From: CAYHPY01 sp964358485
Lineage (GTDB): Bacteria; Elusimicrobiota; Elusimicrobia; UBA1565; UBA9628
NCBI GenBank assembly: GCA_964358485.1
Contig: CAYHPY010000056.1
Coordinates: 1-23,076 of the forward strand
DNA: 23,076 nt
Reading direction: 5' to 3'
Shown here: positions 1 to 7,729 of the stretch, piece by piece
How positions within the stretch are numbered: the stretch's first letter is position 1
Layout of the letters: every line of letters begins with the position of its first letter
Notes under the pieces: generated by a model
The model's input: the letters and a program-made list of their open reading frames with translations, nothing else
The model's database searches: none
What the model was told of the DNA's origin: nothing
Translations under genes and position numbers: made by a program

Positions 1-1610
1 AAGGCGATCCTGCGGACCAGCGGCCAGGGATAGTGGAGTTGGACCCAGCCGTCTCCCACCGCCACGCCGTGAAACGAAGCGAGGATGTGCCAGGCAAGAA
101 TCAGCCAGGCCAAAATCGGCGCCAAGGGAATCAGCGGCCACCAATCGTTTTTAAACCAGCGCGCGCGGTGCGCGGCGAGGGTCAGCCAGACGCCCAAGGC
201 CGCGGCCAGGAAAAGGAACGCGCCCAACCAGCCCACGAAGACTTCCGGAGTGTGGTCCAGGTGGATCCAACGCGCGGCGGGAATCGGGACATAAATCGCC
301 GCGAGCCGGACCCCGGCCGCGGCGACAATTCCCAGTTGCAGCCCCCCGCGTAGGAATTTACCGGCCGTCCCAGCAACGGCGGGCGGCGGGGAAGTGTTGC
401 CGGATTTGCGGAGTTCTTCGGCCAAGAGGGCGGCGAGCTCCAACGCCTGCTCGAAGGCCTGGTCCCGGACCACGCCGGATTGGGAAATGTTCAATTTAAA
501 TTTGGGATGACCGATCCGGACTTCGAAGAGCTTCGGACCTTCGGGCCAGGGGAGCTCCTCGACCAACGCTCCCATGGCATAAAGCCTGATCCCGGGTCGC
601 CCCGTCGACGCCAATTCGCCGACGAGGGCGTCCTCGGTTTCCAGGCGGGCCCGGGGCGTCCAGGATTGGACCGCGGTCCCGTCCAACTCCAAGATCGGGC
701 CGTTGGGCGCGACGGCGTCCACCGCGGCCGCCAGGCAGCGTTCGCGGCGCAAGAGCGCCCCCAGGCCCTTCCAAGACACTTCCAGGACGGTCATGGCGTC
801 CCGGCCGCGATGGCCGGGTTTGAGGGTGGCCTCTCCAATTTCCAGCCGGACCCGCCGGGCTCCTTCTCCGGAAGCGATCGTAACCGACGACGGAGCCAAC
901 CCGACGGCGGCCAGAAGGCCCACGGCCAGGTGGCGTCCCGGGGACCGGTCTTCCTCATCGGAAAAAAGCGGCCCGTACGGGTCCTTGACCGTTTCCGGGG
1001 GAATGGGTCGGCCGTCAAAAATCATTCGCAGGCCCCGGTCCAGGCGCACCAGGTGGATCCGGGTCGCCCCGGAGGCGGCCGCGCAGCGGATCCAGGGGAT
1101 GAGGAAGCCGTCCGGGTCCCCAAGTTGAAAGCCTTGAAGCTTTTCGAGGGCCTTGCTCCGTTCCACCTGGAAGCTCCCGCTGGCGATGAGCACCGGCGCG
1201 CGGACGGCCTGCGCGGCGGCTTGGGGGGCGCGCCCGGCGCGGTCTTCCCCGATGAAGCGGTAATCTTCCGGAGGGGGGGCCGGGAGGGAGAAAATCCCTT
1301 CCGAGGGAACCCTCGGCAAGCGCCGGAACACCTCCCGCCACGCGGCCCATAGGTTTCCCAGCGCCTGGTCGTAGGCCAAGGCCAGCGTCCAGAGCAGGGA
1401 GCCGCCCAGCCACAAACCGGCGGTCAGGGCCAGGCGGACCATGTTCTCCCGGGAGCTTTCCCCGCCGCCGACGTCGAAGCAATACAGCCAAAGGGCCAAG
1501 GCCGGGACGGTCATGGCGGCGCCGGGAACCAGCGCGGCCAGCGCCGTCCGTTGAATTCGAACGTCCTCGTAAAACCGGGAAATCGGCCTCACCGGGGCCA
1601 ATCGTACCAT
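1..1610 (-). CDS. Multi-spanning membrane protein of unknown function (3' end outside window)
   Basis: An uninterrupted minus-strand frame runs from an ATG at 1610 to the window edge, giving at least 536 codons without a stop. It begins MVRLAPVRPISRFYEDVRIQ. Two hydrophobic segments follow (about residues 24-44 and 58-80). A soluble region of roughly 300 residues comes next, then a second membrane block: a helix containing LQLGIVAAAGVRLAAIYVPI, another containing FVGWLGAFLFLAAALGVWLT, and a third containing PLIPLAPILAWLILAWHILA. I do not recognise the family, so no function is offered. The gene is divergent from the secreted-protein gene at 1718, with 107 bp between the starts. Ribosome binding is weak (CCAGGA directly before the ATG), so the start is less certain than the frame. 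Codon use and hydrophobic periodicity make the frame convincing; the competing plus-strand frames are Arg/Pro/Gly-rich shadows. Confidence 0.8.
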   Translation of the reverse strand, partial: MVRLAPVRPISRFYEDVRIQRTALAALVPGAAMTVPALALWLYCFDVGGGESSRENMVRLALTAGLWLGGSLLWTLALAYDQALGNLWAAWREVFRRLPRVPSEGIFSLPAPPPEDYRFIGEDRAGRAPQAAAQAVRAPVLIASGSFQVERSKALEKLQGFQLGDPDGFLIPWIRCAAASGATRIHLVRLDRGLRMIFDGRPIPPETVKDPYGPLFSDEEDRSPGRHLAVGLLAAVGLAPSSVTIASGEGARRVRLEIGEATLKPGHRGRDAMTVLEVSWKGLGALLRRERCLAAAVDAVAPNGPILELDGTAVQSWTPRARLETEDALVGELASTGRPGIRLYAMGALVEELPWPEGPKLFEVRIGHPKFKLNISQSGVVRDQAFEQALELAALLAEELRKSGNTSPPPAVAGTAGKFLRGGLQLGIVAAAGVRLAAIYVPIPAARWIHLDHTPEVFVGWLGAFLFLAAALGVWLTLAAHRARWFKNDWWPLIPLAPILAWLILAWHILASFHGVAVGDGWVQLHYPWPLVRRIA

Positions 1611-1642
1611 TCCTGGTCCCGGGATAAGGTTGGTAATAATTC

Positions 1643-1675
1643 GTTATAAATCCAGGATAGGGCTTGACAGGTCAA
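1643..1675 (-). promoter_or_regulatory. Possible promoter for the divergent membrane-protein gene
   Basis: On the minus strand TTGACC (1675-1670) is followed by the TTTATAAC stretch (1650-1643). The spacing to TTTATA is 19 nt and to TATAAC 21 nt, both longer than ideal. Transcription would start roughly 25-30 nt before the ATG at 1610. It overlaps the -35 region of the plus-strand promoter, so the two would compete. Weak assignment. Confidence 0.3.
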
Positions 1676-1692
1676 GGTCCCGGGGCTAAAGT
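1664..1692 (+). promoter_or_regulatory. Sigma-70-type promoter of the secreted-protein operon
   Basis: TTGACA at 1664-1669 matches the -35 consensus, and TAAAGT at 1687-1692 is a fair -10, with exactly 17 nt between. The predicted start near 1699 gives a leader of about 20 nt that holds the GGGAGG ribosome binding site before the ATG at 1718. Confidence 0.7.
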
Positions 1693-1717
1693 AATGGGGA
1701 TGAGTTGGGAGGCCCCG

Positions 1718-3061
1718 ATGAAACCCCGAAACACCCTGTTTCTGGCCGTGCCGCTTTTGCTCGCCTCGATTTCCGCCGCGCAAAGCGCCCCCGGAAGAGT
1801 GGACCCGGCCCTGCCTGCCGCCCTGGGGATCAGCGAGGAGCAGATCTTGGACCTCTGCAGTTACAGCCAGGACGTGCTGAGCACGGGGAAACAAAGCTAC
1901 TGGTCCACCTATTGCGAACCGGCGCCCAAGCAGAAGGAGTTGGTGGACGCTCAGCGCTTCTTCAAAAGCGACTTCGATTCCCACGTCTTCTCCGCCCCGA
2001 ACCGGAAAGCCCAAGTCCAAGAGTTGGCGAAGGTGTTCACCGAGGGAGAGCTGGCCGGCGTCAAGGACGACTCCAACCGGGAAAAGTCCCAGCAGGTCTA
2101 CCTCTGCATGGTCAAGGCTGATTGCTTGAGCGGAAAGGCCCCCGACCAGCTGGCCGACATCGAGCCGCCCGTCAACTCCAAAACCTTCCCGGCCTGGCTG
2201 CCCGCGGCCGAGGCCAATAAAATGCTTCCGTTTCTGCTGATCTACGAGAACGAAAAGCTCCGCCAAGCCAAGTTCAAGGAGCTCAACGTGCCGGTCAACG
2301 ACGGCGAGCGGGAGAAATTCTGCAAGAACGCCGGGAATAAGGACTCCTGCGCGCGCTTCGAGGCCAATCAGCGCCAGATCGAGACCAATAAGGCCGCCCT
2401 GGACGGGATCAAGGGCATCAGCGATCCCGCGGTGCTTTCCCGCTACATGGAAAACGCCGTCCAGCGGACCGGGGACGTGGGCCTGCGGGACAACGGGGTC
2501 CTCGGCCAATGGAGGACCAGCACCGATGATCCGAGCATGCCGCTCAAACCCCAGCAAAAATTGAATTTGCGGGAGGCGCCCGCGCCCGCTGCCGCGCCCC
2601 AAAAGTCCGGGGGAAGCTCCATCTCGATCGGCGGCCTTTCCATCGACACGGGGACTTTGAAGAAGGCCGCCGGCGGGGCGGCGGCGGGGGCCACGGCCAT
2701 GCTGGCGTGGCGTTCCGGCCGAAAGAAGGGGGAGCGGGACGCCTCGGAGGAGGACAAGCGGGCCGAGGCCGGGGGGGAGTACACCGGCCCAAAAACCGCC
2801 GACCAGGCTTCCTCGGCCGTGGTCGACGGCAAGATCGTCCGGGAAAAGCTCAGTGCCCCGGAGCAGGCCGTCTACGACCGGGCCCACGCCCTCTGGAAGG
2901 CCGACGGCCTCGGGGACGGTTTCGAGGATTTTGAATCCTGGTTCACCAATCCCGGGAGCGGCCAACGCGCCATGGGGCAAAATAGCACGACTTCCACCGA
3001 CGCGGCTTACAAGTCCCTTCTTAACAAGATCAACTCCATCAACGGCCGGGCCAATCGTTGA
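1718..3061 (+). CDS. Secreted six-cysteine protein of unknown function
   Basis: 447 residues. The ATG at 1718 is chosen because it follows GGGAGG by about 6 nt and opens a classical signal peptide (MKPRNTLFLAVPLLLASISA, likely cleavage after AQSA at residue 24). The frame extends upstream to a TTG at 1664, but that TTG is part of the -35 box. The mature part has six cysteines (47, 66, 130, 136, 202, 211), an even number suggesting up to three disulfides in the envelope. Residues 285-310 are Ala/Pro/Gly/Ser-rich. Residues 315-331 are a short Gly/Ala stretch followed by a basic patch (RSGRKKGER), possibly a weak membrane anchor. A charged region and a more structured C-terminal segment (about 375-447, with W393 and W408) follow. 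I do not recognise the family. It is followed by a lipoprotein whose TTG start overlaps its TGA, so the two are probably made together. Confidence 0.85.
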   Translation: MKPRNTLFLAVPLLLASISAAQSAPGRVDPALPAALGISEEQILDLCSYSQDVLSTGKQSYWSTYCEPAPKQKELVDAQRFFKSDFDSHVFSAPNRKAQVQELAKVFTEGELAGVKDDSNREKSQQVYLCMVKADCLSGKAPDQLADIEPPVNSKTFPAWLPAAEANKMLPFLLIYENEKLRQAKFKELNVPVNDGEREKFCKNAGNKDSCARFEANQRQIETNKAALDGIKGISDPAVLSRYMENAVQRTGDVGLRDNGVLGQWRTSTDDPSMPLKPQQKLNLREAPAPAAAPQKSGGSSISIGGLSIDTGTLKKAAGGAAAGATAMLAWRSGRKKGERDASEEDKRAEAGGEYTGPKTADQASSAVVDGKIVREKLSAPEQAVYDRAHALWKADGLGDGFEDFESWFTNPGSGQRAMGQNSTTSTDAAYKSLLNKINSINGRANR

Positions 3062-3867
3062 GGGTGGCCTTTAAAAGGATCGGCCCGCCGCTGGCGGGCC
3101 TTTTCTTTGTCCTGGCGGCCTGCTCCAAGCCCGAGGCGCAGTGGACCTTGCGCGGCTATCGGGGCCGGGTGGAGCCTTCCAGCGAGGTCAAGCTGTCCGC
3201 CTGCCGCCGGGGGGAGTTTCGGGGCGGCCCCGCGATTCGCTGCGATCGGACCAATCGCTATCGGAACAGCCCCGACACCGCCTCGGTCGAGGAATATTAC
3301 CGGGAGTCCCCGGAAGGCCTCCTGGCCTTGGGCAGCCGCCAACGCGGGCGCTCCACCGTCCGCGGCGCGGTCCAGGAAACGGAAACCTGGATCTACCGCA
3401 ATCCCCCCTATCTGTTCCTGCCCAAGGATTGGACCAGCGGAAAATCCTGGCGCTCCTCCGGCACGGACGAGACTATGGGCGTCGACGCCGAAACCGGGCG
3501 GAGCACCCGGACGCAGCTCAAGACCGCGCGGACTTTGCGGGTGGCGGGCCGGGAATCGGTGAATATCCCGCTTGGAACCTTCGACTGCCTGGTCTTGGAG
3601 GCCACCAACCGGACCAGCTCGGAGGACGCCGTTCTCTCGGCGGTGGTGGAGAGCAAATCCCGGAAATGGTATTCCCCGGAGCTGGGCTGGTTCGTCAAGG
3701 AGGTCGTCGGCGGTTCGGTCGACATGGTCCCGGGAAAGGCCGCCGGGGGAGTCCTGCCCGGGCCGGCTCATTCCAAGCGGGAATACTCGCTGATCCTGGA
3801 GGAGGCCCGCCCCGGAAAGGCGGGTGCGGGGCCCTTGGCGGGGATTTGGGAGCCGGGCCTAAAATGA
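3058..3867 (+). CDS. Lipoprotein, possibly DUF3108/TapB-like
   Basis: 269 residues from a TTG at 3058 that overlaps the previous stop (TTGA); a GTG at 3064 is an alternative start. The N-terminus is a lipoprotein signal peptide with lipobox L19-A20-A21-C22, so the mature protein would be lipidated at Cys22. The mature part has the look of secreted beta-rich proteins related to DUF3108/TapB: repeated Tyr/Trp strands, the segment PLGTFDCLVLEA (171-182), and the closing motif KWYSPELGWFVKEV (203-216). That family link is from memory of the motif pattern and is tentative. The codons for residues 9-16 form a terminator-like hairpin (3082-3104). Expression from the upstream promoter may therefore be attenuated or dependent on translation. 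Likely acts in the envelope with the secreted protein encoded just upstream. Confidence 0.8.
   Translation: MRVAFKRIGPPLAGLFFVLAACSKPEAQWTLRGYRGRVEPSSEVKLSACRRGEFRGGPAIRCDRTNRYRNSPDTASVEEYYRESPEGLLALGSRQRGRSTVRGAVQETETWIYRNPPYLFLPKDWTSGKSWRSSGTDETMGVDAETGRSTRTQLKTARTLRVAGRESVNIPLGTFDCLVLEATNRTSSEDAVLSAVVESKSRKWYSPELGWFVKEVVGGSVDMVPGKAAGGVLPGPAHSKREYSLILEEARPGKAGAGPLAGIWEPGLK
3082..3108 (+). terminator. Terminator-like hairpin inside the lipoprotein signal sequence
   Basis: GGCCCGCC (3082-3089), a 3-nt loop GCT and GGCGGGCC (3093-3100) form a perfect 8-bp GC stem, followed by TTTTCTTT (3101-3108). AAAAGG before the stem makes it look bidirectional. It lies 21 nt after the stop of the secreted-protein gene but within codons 9-16 of the lipoprotein, so it may act as a partial terminator or attenuator rather than an operon end. 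Confidence 0.55.
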
Positions 3868-3898
3868 GCTACCATCCGTCCATGAGGACGCTCCCGGG

Positions 3899-4591
3899 AT
3901 GATCCGCCTGCTCTTCGGCTTTTTTTTGATGCCGTTTTCCGCGATCTTGATCGCGGCGGCGGGAAAAAGCCTGGGCCGGGTCTGCATGGAGGCCGCGGCC
4001 ACTTTCCCATTCCTGGCGGGAGCGGGAGCGGCCGCCCTGGGACGGCTGGCCGGGGATTTGGACCCCAAGGGCGTGGGCGCCTGGCAGAGGCGGATTTATG
4101 TTTTCGGGCACGAGTTCACCCATGCGGTGGCGGCCTGGGGTTCGGGCGCCAAGGTCCTGGGATTTAAGGCCGGGGAGCGGTCCGGCCATGTGGACCTTTC
4201 CCATTCCAACGCCGCCGTCGCGCTGGCGCCCTACTGCGTTCCGATCTATGCCCTGGCGGCCGTCCTGGGCTACCGGCTCCTCAGCTGGTCCCGGCCCGAG
4301 CTCGCCGGTCCGTCTTTGTTTCCCTTCTTGATGGGGCTCACGCTGGCCTTCCACATGATCGCCACTTTGGAGTGCCTTTGGGACGTCCGCCAGCCCGATT
4401 TGAAGGACGCGGGCGGGGTCGTGTTCTCCCTGGCGTGGATTGCGGCTTCCAACGCCCTGCTCGTGATGCTGATGCTCAAGGCTCTGTTTCCCAAAGTGGT
4501 TCCTCTCGGGGAGGAACTGGCCGCCTCCGGCCGCCTGGCGGGGGCGCTGGTCACCTGGGGCTGGGGTTTGGCCCTGCGGCTCGTCGGCTGA
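3899..4591 (+). CDS. M50-like integral membrane metalloprotease
   Basis: 230 residues, about five to six hydrophobic segments. Residues 68-80 contain HEFTH (H71-E72-x-x-H75), the HExxH zinc-binding motif. It lies within a hydrophobic stretch, as in the M50/site-2 protease group. Further features recall M50-like membrane proteins: GHVDLSHSNAAVALAPYCVP (residues 96-115), a hydrophobic segment with FHM (151-153), and QPDLKDAGG (165-173), where an Asp could supply the third zinc ligand. No PDZ domain is visible and the protein is short for an RseP-type regulator, so its substrate cannot be named. The ATG at 3899 has only a distant GAGGA. A TAAAAT at 3860-3865 could be a -10 box, but no -35 was found. 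It follows the lipoprotein by 31 bp on the same strand. Confidence 0.75.
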   Translation: MIRLLFGFFLMPFSAILIAAAGKSLGRVCMEAAATFPFLAGAGAAALGRLAGDLDPKGVGAWQRRIYVFGHEFTHAVAAWGSGAKVLGFKAGERSGHVDLSHSNAAVALAPYCVPIYALAAVLGYRLLSWSRPELAGPSLFPFLMGLTLAFHMIATLECLWDVRQPDLKDAGGVVFSLAWIAASNALLVMLMLKALFPKVVPLGEELAASGRLAGALVTWGWGLALRLVG

Positions 4592-4607
4592 GCCACGCTC
4601 CCCGCCT

Positions 4608-4634
4608 ATAAAGAAATATACAGTTCTTCTTTAT
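4608..4634. promoter_or_regulatory. AT-rich 8-bp inverted repeat, candidate operator ahead of asnB
   Basis: ATAAAGAA (4608-4615) and TTCTTTAT (4627-4634) are exact reverse complements separated by 11 nt. The site is strikingly AT-rich for this window and directly abuts the extended -10 box of asnB, covering its -35 region. That position suits a repressor or activator site. No regulator can be named from sequence. Confidence 0.4.
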
Positions 4635-4643
4635 TGTTAGAAT
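4635..4643 (+). promoter_or_regulatory. Extended -10 promoter of asnB
   Basis: TGT-TAGAAT (TGN extended -10) ends 9 nt before the asnB ATG, so transcription should start within about 3 nt of the start codon. No Shine-Dalgarno sequence lies between. This predicts a leaderless or almost leaderless transcript for the whole downstream gene chain. Confidence 0.5.
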
Positions 4644-4652
4644 ATCCCCGCG

Positions 4653-6569
4653 ATGTGCGGAATTTTGGGGATTTTTCGGCCCGACGGCGCGGGGGACCCG
4701 GGTGAATTCCGGCGGCGTCTGGCCTGCGCCGGCGATTCGATCGCCCACCGTGGGCCCGACGCCTCGGGCCTTCGGGATATTCCTGAGCACGGCGTGGCCT
4801 TCGGGCACCGGCGCCTTTCCATTCTGGATTTGGATCCCCGGGCCGATCAGCCCATGTCCTCGGCCGACGGCTCCCTGCTGATTTCCTTCAACGGGGAGAT
4901 CTACAATTTCCGCGAGCTCCGCGCCGAGCTTCAAAAGGCGGGCATGAGTTTTCGCACCGAGTCGGACACGGAGGTCCTGCTGGCCGGGTATCGGGCCTGG
5001 GGCCTCGACGGGGTGCTGTCCCGGGCGGCGGGCATGTTCGCCTTCGCCTTGTACGACGCGCAAGCCCGGACGCTGATCCTCGCCAAGGACCGGGCCGGAA
5101 AGAAACCCCTGTTCTTCAGCGAGCAGGGCGGCGAGCTGATTTTTTGTTCCGAACTGCGGGGCCTGCTCAAGCTCCGCTCCAAGGCCCCGGAGCTCGATCC
5201 CGCGGGGCTTGACGGGTACCTGTCGCTGAAATTCACCCCGCCCGGGCGGACCTTGCTGCTGGGGGTCAACAAGCTGGGGCCGGGGCAGGTCCTGGAGATG
5301 GAGGCGGGCTCGGCGCCCCGGGTCCGCCGCTATTGGTCCCCGTTGGGACGCCGGGGCCCGGCCACGCGGGCCGAGGCCGTGGAAAAGATCGAGGAACTCC
5401 TTCTTCGCGCCGTCCGCCGCCGGCTGGTGAGCGACGTTCCCGTGTGCCTTTTCTTGAGCGGGGGCCTGGATTCCAGCCTCATCGCCTCCGCCCTGGCCGA
5501 AACGGGGGCCAAGGACATGACGGCCTACACCATCGGCTACGATGACCTTCCCGGCTACAGCGAATTCGAGTACGCCCGGGAGGCCGCCCGGGCGTTTCCG
5601 GTGCGCCTGCGGGAACTGGTCTTGAGCTCCCGCGAGGCCTTGGAAACCCTCGAGGACCCATCCTTGGCCCTCGACGAACCCGTCGCCGATTGGGTCTGGG
5701 TTCCCCTGCACCACCTGAGCCGGCAGGCTCATCGGGACGGCTACAAGGTCGTCCTGGTCGGGGAAGGTTCCGACGAGCTTTTCTTCGGCTACGACTCCAT
5801 GGAGAAAGGGCTCCAGGACCTGCGGCGCATGTCCAAACCCCTTCCCCGGGCCCTGGCCAAGGCGGGCTCCCGGCTTTTGGCCCCGGTTTACCGAACGGCG
5901 CGGCGGGGGCACCGGCGTTACGATCTCATGCGGCGGGTGGCCGGGGGCGAGCCGGTCTACATGGGCAGTTCGGCCGGCTGGCCGCGTTCCCAACGCCGCC
6001 AAATCGCCGGGCCCCGGCTCATCGAGGGCGGGGACCCCTCCGCGGGATCGGATTTCGTTTCCGGCCTCTACGGGAACTATTCCCGGGAAGCCGTGGACCC
6101 CCGGGACGAAGGCAATCTCGTCTGCTATGTCGAGTTTCTCTCCAAGATGACGGAGACTTTGCTTCAACGGGTGGACCGCGTGACCATGCTCCATTCCCTG
6201 GAGGCGCGCTGTCCCTTCCTGGACCACGAGCTCGCCGAATTGGCCTTCTCGGTGCCGGGGGATTGGAAGCGCGCGGGCGGGCTCAAGAGCCTGCTCAAGG
6301 AACTGGGGCGCAAGCGCCTCCCGAAAAAAATCGTGGAGCGTCCCAAGATGGGCTTCTCGTTCCCCTTCAAGGAATGGCTGCGTGGGGAGCTGGGCGCGAT
6401 GGCCGCCGAACGGTTCGAGAAAACCCGCTTGTTCAAGGACGGGTGGATCAACGGGGAATTTTGCCGCGATCTTTTGGCGGAGCACCGCATGGGCTGGGGA
6501 GACCATGCCCCGCGGCTGTGGCAAATGCTGGATTTGGCGCGGTGGTACGACCGCTGGGTGGCCCCGTGA
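4653..6569 (+). CDS. asnB: Asparagine synthase (glutamine-hydrolysing)
   Basis: 638 residues, full length for the AsnB class. The start is fixed because Cys2 (MCGILGIF) is the N-terminal nucleophile of the class II glutamine amidotransferase domain, about residues 2-190. Conserved GATase segments RGPD (33-36) and FNGEIYN (79-85) are present. The synthetase domain carries the PP-loop SGGLDSS (269-275) that binds ATP, followed by the segment VLVGEGSDELFFGY. Members of this family make asparagine from aspartate, glutamine and ATP, or amidate sugars and peptides in polysaccharide clusters. The adjacent glycosyltransferase, whose GTG overlaps the stop (GTGA), makes a role in glycan assembly possible here. 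It is the first gene of a nine-gene overlapping chain. No Shine-Dalgarno sequence precedes it; an extended -10 box lies 9 nt upstream. Confidence 0.93.
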   Translation: MCGILGIFRPDGAGDPGEFRRRLACAGDSIAHRGPDASGLRDIPEHGVAFGHRRLSILDLDPRADQPMSSADGSLLISFNGEIYNFRELRAELQKAGMSFRTESDTEVLLAGYRAWGLDGVLSRAAGMFAFALYDAQARTLILAKDRAGKKPLFFSEQGGELIFCSELRGLLKLRSKAPELDPAGLDGYLSLKFTPPGRTLLLGVNKLGPGQVLEMEAGSAPRVRRYWSPLGRRGPATRAEAVEKIEELLLRAVRRRLVSDVPVCLFLSGGLDSSLIASALAETGAKDMTAYTIGYDDLPGYSEFEYAREAARAFPVRLRELVLSSREALETLEDPSLALDEPVADWVWVPLHHLSRQAHRDGYKVVLVGEGSDELFFGYDSMEKGLQDLRRMSKPLPRALAKAGSRLLAPVYRTARRGHRRYDLMRRVAGGEPVYMGSSAGWPRSQRRQIAGPRLIEGGDPSAGSDFVSGLYGNYSREAVDPRDEGNLVCYVEFLSKMTETLLQRVDRVTMLHSLEARCPFLDHELAELAFSVPGDWKRAGGLKSLLKELGRKRLPKKIVERPKMGFSFPFKEWLRGELGAMAAERFEKTRLFKDGWINGEFCRDLLAEHRMGWGDHAPRLWQMLDLARWYDRWVAP

Positions 6570-7729
6570 GCGAACCCGTCCGCCGCCGCCTGGCCATCGC
6601 GTCCCGGATCGTGGACGGGGTGACGGGCACGACCACCACCATCCTCGAGCACACGCGACGCTTGGCCGCCCTGGGCTGGGAGGTCGTTGTTTTCGGGGAA
6701 GCCGTGGACGAGAAAAGGATCGGCCAGGCGGGGGGCGTCGCTCGGCGCCTGGTGGGTTTTCCCTGGGGCTCCTACGTCAAGCGCCGGCTTTTTTCCTGGC
6801 AGTTCAACCGCGCGATTCGCGGGGAAAAATTCGACATCCTGTGGGGCCACGGAGATACTTTGGATCAGGACGTCCTGAGCCTCCACAACTGCGTCCACCT
6901 GGCCCACGAGGAAATCCACGGCGCGCCCCTCCCCGAGGGTTCGGGGGTCGGAAAGCTCCACGCGGAGATGCTTTCCGGCCGCAAGTTCAAAATTCTGATC
7001 GCGAACTCCCGATTGATGAAGGACGACGCGGTCCGGAGATTCGGCGTTCCCGCGGAATCGGTCCGGGTGATCCATCCGGGCTTTAGCCAAAGCCGCTTTC
7101 GTCCCCAGGACTGGCCGCTAGGGGCGCCCCTGCGCCGCGAGCTGGGCATGGCCGAGGGGGAGATCCTGCTCGGCCTGGTGACCTCCGGGGATTTCGTCAA
7201 AAGGGGCGTGGCGCTTTTCCTCAAAGCCGTGGGCGGGCTTCGGGAGGAGCTCCGGAGCAAGCTCCATGTCCTGATCGTCGGACGGGAAAAGGACCTCGAA
7301 CCTTATCGCCGGCTGGCGGGAGAGGCGGGTCTGGGAGAGCGGGCGCGGTTTCTGGCCCCGCGCCCGGAGGTGGAACGGATCTACCACGCCCTGGACCTCA
7401 TGGTCCACCCCGCCCTGTTCGAGGAGTTCGGCCAAAGCGTGCAGGAGGCCATGGCCTGCGGGGTTCCGGTGGTGACGAGCGCGCGGGTCGGGGCGGCGGA
7501 GTTGCTGGCCCCCGATTGCGAGGCCCGGCGCCAGCTTTTGAACCGGCCCACCGAGGAGGGCGTCCGGGCCGCCCTGGAAAAGACCTTGGGAGATCCCGCC
7601 TTGCGGCGCCGCATCGCCGAGGACGGCATCCAGGCCTGCCGGGACAATTCCTGGGACCGGAATTTCCGGCTCACCTCGGAAATCTACCAGTCCCTGTTGT
7701 CCTCCGGCCATGGAGGGGAGGGCGCGTGA
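6566..7729 (+). CDS. GT4-family glycosyltransferase
   Basis: 387 residues from a GTG at 6566 that overlaps the asnB stop (GTGA); the frame is open further upstream, but the homologous N-terminus (RRLAIASRIVDGVTGTTTTI) begins here. The layout is GT-B. The N-terminal acceptor half contains RIVDGVTGTT (14-23). The C-terminal nucleotide-sugar half contains the GT4 EX7E motif E286...E294 in ALFEEFGQSVQEAMACGVPV (283-302), followed by TSARVGAAELL. It would transfer a sugar from a nucleotide-activated donor to a lipid or glycan acceptor at the inner face of the cytoplasmic membrane. Donor and acceptor cannot be read from sequence. Position after asnB and before an AsmA-like protein suggests surface polysaccharide or LPS-type work. 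Confidence 0.88.
   Translation: MSEPVRRRLAIASRIVDGVTGTTTTILEHTRRLAALGWEVVVFGEAVDEKRIGQAGGVARRLVGFPWGSYVKRRLFSWQFNRAIRGEKFDILWGHGDTLDQDVLSLHNCVHLAHEEIHGAPLPEGSGVGKLHAEMLSGRKFKILIANSRLMKDDAVRRFGVPAESVRVIHPGFSQSRFRPQDWPLGAPLRRELGMAEGEILLGLVTSGDFVKRGVALFLKAVGGLREELRSKLHVLIVGREKDLEPYRRLAGEAGLGERARFLAPRPEVERIYHALDLMVHPALFEEFGQSVQEAMACGVPVVTSARVGAAELLAPDCEARRQLLNRPTEEGVRAALEKTLGDPALRRRIAEDGIQACRDNSWDRNFRLTSEIYQSLLSSGHGGEGA

Noticed and set aside
480..1352. 290-residue plus-strand open frame
   Set aside because: Composition is Arg/Gly/Pro-rich with no hydrophobic or domain pattern. It is antisense to the convincing minus-strand membrane-protein frame.
1589..2980. 463-residue minus-strand open frame opposite the secreted protein
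   Set aside because: The plus-strand gene has a promoter, ribosome site and signal peptide. The minus frame is a GC-rich shadow with low-complexity Gly/Leu/Pro sequence.
4551..6524. 657-residue minus-strand open frame opposite asnB
   Set aside because: asnB has all catalytic motifs on the plus strand; the antisense frame is a by-product of codon bias.
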